From assembly GCF_030269485.1 (NCBI RefSeq), contig NZ_BSTL01000001.1, positions 58,794 through 122,793 of the forward strand: a stretch of DNA of 64,000 bases, written 5' to 3'. Of this stretch, positions 33,633-40,765 are shown in pieces. Position numbers and translations under genes: made by a program. Below the pieces are notes generated by a model. It was given only the letters and a program-made list of their open reading frames with translations. It was not told the DNA's origin and made no database searches. The stretch comes from Actinoplanes sp. NBRC 103695 (GTDB taxonomy: Bacteria > Actinomycetota > Actinomycetes > Mycobacteriales > Micromonosporaceae). Each line of letters opens with the position of its first letter. The first letter of the stretch is position 1.

Positions 33633-33958
33633 AACGGCAGGCTGAGGCCGGGGCCTGCGGCGCGGTTCACTTCGCCGGCGGCTTGAGCATCACTCTGCTC
33701 CATTGCTGCTGCGACGCCGCGCAACTTCAGCGCCGTCTCCTCCAGCGCCTCGGTAGCGTCGTTCATCGCGTCCGACGCACTGACGAAGAGAGGACTGAGA
33801 AGGCCGGGCAGGAACTGGCAGAGCTGCCCGTACGCCTGGGTATCGATGGAGACCTCACGGACCGCCGACCGCGCCCGCCGCATCTGGTCCGAGGCTTCGC
33901 CGACCGCGGCGCTTTGCCGGAGAAGGTCGCTCGCGGAGATCTGAAAGCCCTGACTCAT
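33629..33958 (-). CDS. EspC-like type VII secretion target (WXG100-related)
   Basis: A 109-aa all-helical protein: MSQGFQISASDLLRQSAAVG, QLCQFLPGLLSPLF, ALEETALKLRGVAAAMEQSD. Length, helix-turn-helix hairpin layout and the F-(I/V)-A/S-DLL start match DUF2580/EspC proteins that dimerise with and pilot toxins through ESX/type VII secretion. No classical WXG is present; the hairpin turn is around LCQFLPGL. It overlaps the toxin gene by 4 bp and the YbaB-like gene by 4 bp. Confidence 0.72.
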   Translation of the reverse strand: MSQGFQISASDLLRQSAAVGEASDQMRRARSAVREVSIDTQAYGQLCQFLPGLLSPLFVSASDAMNDATEALEETALKLRGVAAAMEQSDAQAAGEVNRAAGPGLSLPL

Positions 33959-34341
33959 CGCAGATCCTCCCTCTCGTCCGGTGAAGGGAACCTGGTGTCG
34001 AAGGAGTTGATGACGGCCCGCCCGGTCTCAGAGTCCTCGCCGACGGTGGCTCGTACCTCCTCGGCGGCTCTGCCCGACAAATCGGCTTGAGCGGCTCTCA
34101 TCACGGAAAGAATCTCCCGGGACAACTGTCTGCCGGACAGGTCTTTGACGCCATCAGCCAGGTCGAGCTTTTCCATCTGGCCCGCCGCGCCGACCGTGAT
34201 CCGGATCGTGCCGTCACGACTCTCCGCCGTGCCGGTCAGGGAAGCCACTCGACGGGAGAGCTCGACGCTCCTCTCGGCCTGCGCGTTCACCTGCGACACC
34301 CAAGAGTCGAGCCACTCCTCGGCGGCATCGATGTCGTTCAT
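33955..34341 (-). CDS. YbaB/EbfC-family protein of a type VII operon
   Basis: A 128-aa protein: AEEWLDSWVSQVNAQAERSV, DGTIRITVGAAGQMEKLDL, LSREILSVMRAAQADLSGRA. The heptad-like N-terminus plus a central beta-sheet (T-RIT-GA-G---LDL) is the YbaB/EbfC fold, seen as EspL/EspB-associated proteins in actinobacterial ESX loci. The ATG at 34341 has AGGGG five bases upstream and is preferred over ATG 34356. It probably assists the secreted toxin; DNA binding is possible but unproven. Confidence 0.75.
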   Translation of the reverse strand: MNDIDAAEEWLDSWVSQVNAQAERSVELSRRVASLTGTAESRDGTIRITVGAAGQMEKLDLADGVKDLSGRQLSREILSVMRAAQADLSGRAAEEVRATVGEDSETGRAVINSFDTRFPSPDEREDLR

Positions 34342-34352
34342 GACCCCTGCTT

Positions 34353-34544
34353 TCATCGATGAACTGGCAGCGTAACCGCGGTCTGCGCCAGTGTCAGCCG
34401 ACCGGGGTCGCCGTTTAGCGCCGCTGAACCGGGTCTTGCCGGTCGCTGCTGCCGCGCGTTGTCTCCGGCGAAGCCGGTCACGCCGGCCGCGGCGATGAGG
34501 ATCACGATCACGCGCATGACGAGCCGGCGCCGGGAGGAGGCCAT
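34353..34544 (-). CDS. Small membrane or secreted peptide
   Basis: A 63-aa product (MASSRRRLVMRVIVILIAAA...) with a positively charged start and one hydrophobic segment (VMRVIVILIAAAGVTGFAG), then a polar tail ending LTLAQTAVTLPVHR. Its ATG (34544, or 34547) overlaps the stop of the upstream gene in ATGATGG. It ends 11 bp before the YbaB-like gene. I do not recognise a family; its place in the chain of overlapping genes supports it being real. Confidence 0.5.
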   Translation of the reverse strand: MASSRRRLVMRVIVILIAAAGVTGFAGDNARQQRPARPGSAALNGDPGRLTLAQTAVTLPVHR

Positions 34545-35563
34545 CATGGCTTGGTCTCGTAGATGGCGAACGGCAGGTACGTCGGCTGGCCGCCGCCCGG
34601 GAGGCTCTTCGGGTCGAAGATCTCCAGGCTGCCCAGGACGTAGCAGGTGGCCGGAGTGGACCGGCTCGTTTGCAGGGCGAGCCGCGCCTCGCCGGCTGCG
34701 TTCGCCGTGACCGTGTGGGTGGCCTGGTAGAAGTGGTTGCCCCGGCGGCCTGCCGAACCGGCGCAGGCGTACAGGTGCACGTCGGTGGTCGTGCCGGGGG
34801 GAAGGCCGCCGAAGAAGACGTCGATGGTCGACCCGGCGGCGGCGCGCAGGGGAGCGATCGCCATCGTGGGGTGGTCGGTGCGCCGGGTGACGAACGTGCT
34901 GCGGGCGTGATCCTTCCCCTGGCTGGCCTCGACGGCGTAGCGGCCCTCGGGACCGCCGGGCGGGAACGGGAAGACCGGCTCGGTCGTGGCGTCCCACCCG
35001 GGCGGCAGAATCTTGGTGATGACGGCCCCGGCCGGCGTCGTGAACTCCAGGGTCACCGCGAAGTCACCGTGGAATCCGAACAGGCAGAACAGCGGCGCGC
35101 TCGGGATGGTCACGACCTCGGGCGCGGCCACCACGAGCTCGCCGGGTCCCTGGTTCGGCGCGCATTCCGGCCCGCCGCCGACGAAGAACTCGAGCTGCTC
35201 CGCGACCCCCTCGGGCGGTGGCTGGTCCCGGCGGAGCATCTCGTCCATCGACGCGCTCTCCCGCGTCCGGGCGCCGGGAGGGAGTCCGCCGGCGTCGGGA
35301 CGCTTCGAGGTGGATGCTGATGCGGTTTCCGGGGTGGCGACGGGCGTGAGGGGAACGGGTGACGAGGCCGGCGGCGACTGTGGTGGCGAGAAGGACGGCA
35401 GAGGCGGCGCCGGCGTCACAGACCGGGACGGTACGGGGGCGACGGCCGATCGCGCGCGAGAATCGTCACCGGTGAACCGGATCGCGACGCTGCTCGTGGC
35501 CGCGAGGACCGCGACCACCGGCACGACGATGCGGCGCACCCACAGCACGGCCTCGGTTGCCAT
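34544..35563 (-). CDS. Membrane-anchored hypothetical protein, first gene of the type VII toxin operon
   Basis: A 339-aa protein with an N-terminal transmembrane helix or signal (VLWVRRIVVPVVAVLAATSS), a Pro/Ser-rich stalk at about residues 45-90, and an exported domain with alternating beta strands (ELVVAAPEVVTIPSAPLFCL, AVTLEFTTPAGAVITKILPP, AGSTIDVFFGGLPPGTTTDV). Four cysteines (ECAP, FCLF, YACAG, TCYV) may pair outside the cell. Function unknown. A surface or envelope role is inferred from topology and operon membership. Confidence 0.65.
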   Translation of the reverse strand: MATEAVLWVRRIVVPVVAVLAATSSVAIRFTGDDSRARSAVAPVPSRSVTPAPPLPSFSPPQSPPASSPVPLTPVATPETASASTSKRPDAGGLPPGARTRESASMDEMLRRDQPPPEGVAEQLEFFVGGGPECAPNQGPGELVVAAPEVVTIPSAPLFCLFGFHGDFAVTLEFTTPAGAVITKILPPGWDATTEPVFPFPPGGPEGRYAVEASQGKDHARSTFVTRRTDHPTMAIAPLRAAAGSTIDVFFGGLPPGTTTDVHLYACAGSAGRRGNHFYQATHTVTANAAGEARLALQTSRSTPATCYVLGSLEIFDPKSLPGGGQPTYLPFAIYETKP

Positions 35564-35728
35564 CGACCCCCCATGACGCCCCCGTCGGATCGATGGCAGT
35601 TTCTCAGGGGACTCGCCCGGCCGCCAGACCTGTGGATGACTTTGGACAGTCCCTCCGCTGCGTCCCGATCACGGACAGCAGGGGGAAGACCGGCCCCGGC
35701 TCGGCGACCAGCGCCGCCGCTTCCGGCA

Positions 35729-36609
35729 TCACCGGCGCGGTCCCGCGGGTCGGCGGCGGAGCCGGAGTTCGAGCGCGGCGGCCACGGCTTCGCCGGCCGG
35801 ACAGGAGACGTCCGGGACGACACCGCGGCCTTCCCAGTTGGTCCCGGTGCGTGAGTCCACCACGTACGCCTCCGGCAGCAGCCCGAGCACCGACGGCCCG
35901 AGCCGGACCGGCGTGATGTGGTCGGCCGCGCCCGGAGTCCGTTCACCGACGACGGTGACCCTCCCGCGCGCCTGCAGGTGGTAGGCGAGCGCTTCCCCGA
36001 GGAGAACGTCCCCTCGCCCACGAGAACAGCGACGGGCTGGGTGAGGGCGGTCCCGGGTGCCAGGTCGGGGGTCCACCACTGCCGCCGCCGATCCCGGTAG
36101 ACCACGTCGGACAGCTGCTCGGCCTCGTCCCCGAGCAGCCGCCCGGCGATCAGGGCGACCGTGGCCGGATCCCCGCCGCCGTTGCCGCGCAGGTCGAGCA
36201 GGATGCGCTCGGCCCCGTCGGCCAGCGTGAACGCGGCTTCCAGGAACGGCCGGGCCGGCCCGATCGCGTCGAGTCCGTCGACCCGGATCAGGCAGGCGCC
36301 GCCGTCCAGCCGCCGCGCCTCACCGACGCCGGCGGCCCGCGCCCGCACCTCGTCCGGGTCGGTCGGCGGCCAGCCTTTGCTCTCCTCGTCGGCGGGCTCG
36401 GTCCCGTCCGGCTCGAAGACCAGCAGCAGGTGCCGGCTGTGCTCCCACGCGACCTGTTCGATCTCGCGGCACACGCCCGCGGTCACCGCGTCCGGGCTCC
36501 CGCCGAACCGCTCCCGCACCTCGACGGCGAGCCGGTCCCGCCGCTCCCCGGCCGGCATCAGCCGTTCGATCCACCCGGCCAGCCGCTCGACGAGATCCCC
36601 TACGGTCAT
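35729..36609 (-). pseudogene. S41-family peptidase broken by a frameshift
   Basis: The first part (ATG 36609) reads as an S41/IRBP-like peptidase: DGGACLIRVDGLDAIGPARP, ERILLDLRGNGGGDPATVA, VAVLVGEGTFSSG. Reading then leaves the family. The -1 frame from the same point continues it exactly: EALAYHLQARGRVTVVGER, TPGAADHITPVRLG and GTNWEGRGVVPDVSC, ending at 35729. The break is at the C4 run 35995-35998 (GGGG on the coding strand), directly after the nucleophile loop. One missing G, or a sequencing error, explains it. The intact product would be about 293 aa. Confidence 0.8.
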
Positions 36610-36700
36610 CGCTCCACGCTAGATGCCGCGGCGCCGCTCCGGGCGGCCGTTCGCGCAGGGCAGACGGCAGGCGATGACTGTAGGGGATCTCGTCGAGCGG
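36583..36700. repeat. 30-bp inverted repeat copying the S41 gene start
   Basis: Arms 36583-36612 and 36671-36700 are reverse complements with one mismatch, 58 bp apart. The first arm contains the S41 peptidase start codon (coding MTVGDLVER on the minus strand). The second encodes the same MTVGDLVER on the plus strand, where it begins a 31-codon open frame (36674-36769). Confidence 0.85.
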
Positions 36701-36788
36701 CCGTTCGTGTCGGCAGACGGTTCGTGCTTCCGGATGGGCATGGAGGCCGTCCGCCGCGGCCGGCTCTGAAACACCCCGGCAATACCGG

Positions 36789-37313
36789 TCAGGCGCGGCG
36801 GCGGGCCCGGTACGCCGCCATCTTGGCCTGGCTGCCGCACTCCTGCATGCCGCACCAGGTGCGGCGGGCGCCTCGGGAACGGTCCACATAGAGCCGCGTG
36901 CACGCCGGCTTGGCGCACTCCTTGACCGTCGTGCCGGTCTCGCTCAGCAGGGTCAGCAGGGAACGGGCGACGTCGGAGAGCGCGGCGCCGACCGGGCCGG
37001 TGCGGCGCAGGCCGTCCGCGGTCAGGGCGAGGCGGACGGGGGCCACGGCGGCGTACTCGTTGACCGTGGCGAGTGCGTCCGGCGGGAGCGGCCGGCCGCC
37101 GGTGTGGGCCAGCACCAGCGCGTACGCCGCCTCGCGCAGCCGCCGGGCGGAGGTCAGATCGGCCGGGTCCGCCCCGGGCGGCGTGTCCAGCACCCCGGCC
37201 CGGACCAGCCAGTCGTCGAGATCGTCCGGCGAATCCAGCGTCTCCTCGGGGGTGTCCCGCCGCCACTTCAGGGTGCCGGCGAGATCCAGGGCGAGGTTGC
37301 CGCTCACGAACAT
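36789..37313 (-). CDS. CGNR zinc-finger (ABATE-domain) regulator
   Basis: A 174-aa protein. The N-terminal ABATE-type helical domain has LALDLAGTLKWR and LREAAYALVLAHTGG. The C-terminal CGNR-like zinc finger is CAKPACTRLYVDRSR then RRTWCGMQECGSQAKMAAYR; the CGNR positions read CGSQ. These proteins are treated as DNA-binding regulators. The gene is divergent from the DinB-aminotransferase gene, with repeated GGTTACC/GGTAACC elements between them that it may bind. Confidence 0.85.
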   Translation of the reverse strand: MFVSGNLALDLAGTLKWRRDTPEETLDSPDDLDDWLVRAGVLDTPPGADPADLTSARRLREAAYALVLAHTGGRPLPPDALATVNEYAAVAPVRLALTADGLRRTGPVGAALSDVARSLLTLLSETGTTVKECAKPACTRLYVDRSRGARRTWCGMQECGSQAKMAAYRARRRA

Positions 37314-37361
37314 GCCCCGATGTTACCCCCTTGACCGGTAACTCGATTGCCCGGCACACTG

Positions 37362-37386
37362 CGGTTACCAGTCAAACCGGTAACCG
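37362..37386. promoter_or_regulatory. Inverted repeat, likely operator between CGNR regulator and fusion enzyme
   Basis: CGGTTACC (37362-37369) and GGTAACCG (37379-37386) are perfect 8-bp arms around a 9-bp spacer. A second, looser pair, GTTACC at 37322 and CCGGTAAC at 37335, lies beside the regulator start. The arms recur four times in 65 bp, suggesting cooperative or autoregulatory binding. Confidence 0.55.
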
Positions 37387-37395
37387 GAGGTCACC

Positions 37396-38958
37396 ATGCT
37401 CGACCGGGACGACTACCTCTACTTCGCCGGGCGCGCGCTCGACGGCATGATCGGCATCGTTGCCACCCTCGGGGACGAGCGTGCCAACGCGCGGTCCGGC
37501 GGCAACTCGCCCTACGCCCTGCTCACCCACTGCCTGGGTGTGGTCGAGGCGTGGGCCGGCGGCCTGGTCGCCGGGCGTCCGGTCGAGCGCGACAGGGCGG
37601 CCGAGTTCACCGCGTCCGGGCCGGTCGCGCCGCTGCTCGAGCGTTGCGCGAAGGTCCGGGCCGCCTTCCACGCCGACGTGCACGCCGCCCGTCCGCGGGC
37701 GCCGCTGGCCGCGCGCCCGCCGGCCGGCTTCGACGGGCCGGACCGCGAGCTCGACCAGGGCGCCGCGCTGCTGCACGTCTACGAGGAACTGGCCCAGCAC
37801 CACGGCCAGATGGAGGTGCTGCGCGACCTGATCGTGGCCGGCACGCCCGGTCCGCCCGAGCGGCTGCGGGACGGGCTCGGGGCCAAGTGGCGCGACGTCG
37901 AGCCGGACGTGCTGCCCGCCTGGGTCGCGGACATGGATCTCGGGGTGGCGCCGCCGATCCTCGACCGCGTCGGCGCTGTTCTCGCCCGGCAGGACCTCGG
38001 CTATCCGCTCCGGCCGGACGACGCGGTGGTCGAGGCGTTCGAGGGGCGGATGCGCGACCGGTACGGCTGGGCGCCGCGCCCCGGGCGTACCCGTGTCCTG
38101 AGTGATCTTCTCCAGATCCTGCAGATCATGATCGAGCTGACCACGGAACCAGGCGACGGCGTGGCGCTGCATGTGCCGGCCTATCCGCCGTTCCTCGCGT
38201 CGATCCGGCGCGCCGGGCGGGTGGTCGTGCCGATCCGGATGCGTTCGGGCCCGTCCGGCTGGACCTTCGACGCGGCAGAAGCGGCCGCCGCGAAGCTGCT
38301 GGTCGTGGTGAACCCGCAGAATCCGACCGGCCGCGTCTTCCGCGCCGCCGAGCTCGAGGCACTGGCCGCCCTGGCCGCCGGGCACGACCTGACGGTGCTG
38401 GCCGACGAGATCCACGCCGACCTGGTGTACGCGCCGCACCGGCACATCCCGTTCGCCTCGCTGCCGGGCATGGCGGGCCGGACCGTGACCGCCACCTCGG
38501 CCACGAAGGCCTTCAACATCGCCGGGCTCCGCTGCGCGATCGCCCACCTCGGTTCGGACGCGGTCGCGGAGCGTCTGGCCGCGGCGCCACTCGACTTCTT
38601 CGGTACGCCGGACATCCTCGGTCGCGTGGCCACCGCGGCGGCGTGGACCGAGGCGGGCGGCTGGCACGACGACCTGATGACGCTGCTGCGCGCCAACCGG
38701 GACCGGGTCGCCGCCTGGGCGACCACCCGCGGGCTGACCCACCACGTCCCGGAGGCGACCTACCTGAGCTGGATCGATTTCGCCGGCACCCCGATCGCCG
38801 GCGACCCGGCCGGGCACATCCTGCGCACCGGCCGCGTCCAGCTCAGCCCGGGCCTCGACTTCGGCGCCGAGAGCACCTACGCCCGGATCAACTTCGCCAC
38901 CACGCCCGAGACGCTGGAGGCGATCCTCGCCGGCGTCGACAAGTCCCTCCAGCGGTAG
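37396..38958 (+). CDS. DinB-like domain fused to MalY/PatB-type PLP aminotransferase
   Basis: A 520-aa fusion. Residues about 1-150 are a DinB/mycothiol-type four-helix domain with metal-binding-type histidines in LLTHCLGVVEAW and VYEELAQHHGQMEVLRDLI. Residues about 155-520 are a complete fold-type I PLP enzyme of the MalY/PatB cystathionine beta-lyase class: WVADMDLGVAPPI, NPQNPTGRVF, VLADEIHADLVY, and Lys371 in SATKAFNIAGLR. Typical MalY proteins are about 390 aa and start near WRD. The natural reaction is C-S bond cleavage. A DinB partner of the thiol-transferase kind suggests mycothiol or cysteine-conjugate metabolism, which is an inference. CGNR regulator divergent. Confidence 0.85.
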   Translation: MLDRDDYLYFAGRALDGMIGIVATLGDERANARSGGNSPYALLTHCLGVVEAWAGGLVAGRPVERDRAAEFTASGPVAPLLERCAKVRAAFHADVHAARPRAPLAARPPAGFDGPDRELDQGAALLHVYEELAQHHGQMEVLRDLIVAGTPGPPERLRDGLGAKWRDVEPDVLPAWVADMDLGVAPPILDRVGAVLARQDLGYPLRPDDAVVEAFEGRMRDRYGWAPRPGRTRVLSDLLQILQIMIELTTEPGDGVALHVPAYPPFLASIRRAGRVVVPIRMRSGPSGWTFDAAEAAAAKLLVVVNPQNPTGRVFRAAELEALAALAAGHDLTVLADEIHADLVYAPHRHIPFASLPGMAGRTVTATSATKAFNIAGLRCAIAHLGSDAVAERLAAAPLDFFGTPDILGRVATAAAWTEAGGWHDDLMTLLRANRDRVAAWATTRGLTHHVPEATYLSWIDFAGTPIAGDPAGHILRTGRVQLSPGLDFGAESTYARINFATTPETLEAILAGVDKSLQR

Positions 38959-38961
38959 CTG

Positions 38962-39369
38962 TCAGTCGTCCGACGCCTGGCGCTTCCGCAGCTCGTCCTC
39001 GCGGCGCTTGAGGTCGGCCTCCCACTTCTTCATCATCGCCTCGTCGTCCTTGAGCGACCCGGCCAGGTTGCGCAGGAACTCCGGGTCGTCGTCGGGGGCG
39101 AGCGACTGCCCGCGCCTCGGCCGCTCGTCCTCCGGGAAGCCGGAGCCAGGCCGCCACCTCTCGCCGTTGCTCATCCGGACGGCGCGGGGCGGCCGCCCGG
39201 CCACGAACCAGGCGATCGCGCCGATCGGCGAGAACAGCAGGATCAGGAACACCCAAACCACGCGGGGCAGGGCGCGGATGGCGTGCTCGTCGGCCGAGAG
39301 GCAGTCGATCAGGGCGACCACGAGCAGCACGATGTCGAGGAGCACGAACAGCGAGTAGAGGCGGAACAT
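38962..39369 (-). CDS. PLDc_N domain membrane protein
   Basis: A 135-aa protein with two N-terminal transmembrane helices (LYSLFVLLDIVLLVVALIDC; VVWVFLILLFSPIGAIAWFV) separated by the short loop of the PLDc_N (cardiolipin-synthase N-terminal) module, followed by a charged cytoplasmic tail (EFLRNLAGSLKDDEAMMKKW, EADLKRREDELRKRQ) likely to be helical or coiled-coil. No phospholipase catalytic domain follows. Converges on the preceding fusion gene with a 3-bp gap. Confidence 0.85.
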   Translation of the reverse strand: MFRLYSLFVLLDIVLLVVALIDCLSADEHAIRALPRVVWVFLILLFSPIGAIAWFVAGRPPRAVRMSNGERWRPGSGFPEDERPRRGQSLAPDDDPEFLRNLAGSLKDDEAMMKKWEADLKRREDELRKRQASDD

Positions 39370-39453
39370 GGCGACGATGTTCTCAGAGATCTCTCAGGTT
39401 CGTGGTCCCTTTCGGGAGCTGGACGGGAACAGCCGACGCCGGCCGGGCAGGAG

Positions 39454-39487
39454 GCCGCCGCCCGGTGTGGGAATCCCGGGCGGCGGC
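39454..39487. terminator. Strong hairpin downstream of the pectate lyase gene
   Basis: Arms GCCGCCGCCCGG (39454-39465) and CCGGGCGGCGGC (39476-39487), a perfect 12-bp stem with a 10-nt loop, 39 bp past the pectate lyase stop on its strand. Confidence 0.75.
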
Positions 39488-39490
39488 TGT

Positions 39491-39524
39491 TCTTCTCGGG
39501 TACGGGCTCTTCTCGGGTACGGGC
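39491..39524. repeat. 17-bp tandem direct repeat
   Basis: TCTTCTCGGGTACGGGC occurs twice head to tail (39491-39507, 39508-39524) between the hairpin and the pectate lyase stop codon. Probably a small slippage duplication in the 3' untranslated region. Confidence 0.85.
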
Positions 39525-39525
39525 G

Positions 39526-40506
39526 TCAGATCGAAATCTTGCCCGCGCCCGCGTTCGCGGTGACCAGCGACTTCACGTTCGACGCCGCGTCCGGGGTGTA
39601 GGAGTAGGGGATCGAGGCGACGCTGCCGCCGGTCTGGCCGCTGCCGGAGTTGACCAGCAGGTTGTTGCGGGCGACCAGCGTGCCCGGGCCGGAGTCGCCC
39701 TCGCCGAGGTGGAACGGGTCGCTGACACCTTCGAAGGAGTTGGCCTCGACGAGGACGCCGGCGCCTTCGGTGGAGGCGACGCCGTAGCCGCTGTTGCTGC
39801 GGTAGTAGTTGTTGTAGACGTGCACCGGGTTGCCGAAGCGCACGCGGGGGTGGCGCTGGGTGGAGCCGTCGAAATAGTTGTGGTGGTACGTGACGCGCAG
39901 GTGGCCACGGTCCTGGCTGCCGTTGTCGTCACTGTGGCCCAGCAGCATCGACTTGTCGTGGCTGAAGACCCGGTTCCACGACACCGTGACGAAGTCGGAG
40001 CCGCGCTTGACGTCCACGGCGCCGTCGTAGCCGTTGCTGAACGAGTTGTGGTCGATCCAGATGTTGGTGGCCGACTCCTGCACGTTGATCGCGTCGTCGT
40101 TCCAGTTCCGGAAGTTCAGGTTCCGGATGATGACGTTACGGTCGCCGTTGACGTTGAGGCCGCAGCCCGCGATCGTCGCCCCGGAGTTGCCGACGATGGT
40201 CTTGTTCGACCGCACCCGCAGCATGCCGGAGCAGGAGATGGTGCCGGAGACGCGGATGACCGCGGCACTCGTCGAGCCGAGCGCGCTGGTCAGGGCGGAG
40301 GCGCTGGTGACGGTGGTGGCCGAGGCGCTGCCGCCGCCGGTGGTGCCGCCGTTCTGGGTGCTCCAGCCGACCTGGTCGAGGACGCCGAAGGGCTGCGCGC
40401 CGGTGGTCCCCTGGCCGTGTGCGGCACCGGCCGCACCACCGGCGATGAGGACGGGCACCGCCAGGACGGAGACATACTTCAGAAGCCGTGGAATGCGGCC
40501 GGACAT
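39526..40506 (-). CDS. Secreted pectate lyase (PL1 family)
   Basis: A 326-aa secreted parallel beta-helix enzyme cleaving polygalacturonate by beta-elimination. Signal peptide: LLKYVSVLAVPVLIAGGAAG, cleavage near AHGQ. The PL1 signature stretches are intact: NIWIDHNSFSNGYDGAVDVK, HDKSMLLGHSDDNG and YHHNYFDGSTQRHPRVRFG, the last holding the catalytic-type arginine. Calcium ligands are expected at the DDA and DGAVD aspartates. An imperfect CebR-like operator lies 128 bp upstream of the start, similar to the one before the rhamnogalacturonan lyase gene. Confidence 0.94.
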   Translation of the reverse strand: MSGRIPRLLKYVSVLAVPVLIAGGAAGAAHGQGTTGAQPFGVLDQVGWSTQNGGTTGGGSASATTVTSASALTSALGSTSAAVIRVSGTISCSGMLRVRSNKTIVGNSGATIAGCGLNVNGDRNVIIRNLNFRNWNDDAINVQESATNIWIDHNSFSNGYDGAVDVKRGSDFVTVSWNRVFSHDKSMLLGHSDDNGSQDRGHLRVTYHHNYFDGSTQRHPRVRFGNPVHVYNNYYRSNSGYGVASTEGAGVLVEANSFEGVSDPFHLGEGDSGPGTLVARNNLLVNSGSGQTGGSVASIPYSYTPDAASNVKSLVTANAGAGKISI

Positions 40507-40633
40507 GACTCACCACTCCTTCAATTGGGGAGAGGAACGCAATTTCGCGCAGGGCACGGTGGAATGCGATGCTGCGCGTTGCGGTGGCCCGCGACCTGCG
40601 GTCGAAGGCGGATCCGCTGCGTGCTCTCTGATA

Positions 40634-40649
40634 GTGGGAACGCTCCCAC
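40634..40649. promoter_or_regulatory. CebR/LacI-like operator upstream of pectate lyase
   Basis: GTGGGA-ACGC-TCCCAC. The 14-bp core TGGGAACGCTCCCA differs at one position from the CebR consensus TGGGAGCGCTCCCA known in Streptomyces. It is in the 259-bp region between the pectate lyase gene and the divergent phosphatase gene. Confidence 0.65.
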
Positions 40650-40765
40650 GCACAGAAAAGCACAGCCCGACATTGTTGTGAACCCATTGACGTTTGCAGA
40701 TTATTTGCATACGTCCGAGCTGCACTGATTCGCGCGCCGGATGGCTCCCGGGCCTCGAGTGGTCG

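Noticed and set aside
36674..36769. A 31-codon plus-strand open frame beginning MTVGDLVER
   Set aside because: Its start is a copied arm of an inverted repeat and the frame ends early; kept as a repeat finding, not a gene.
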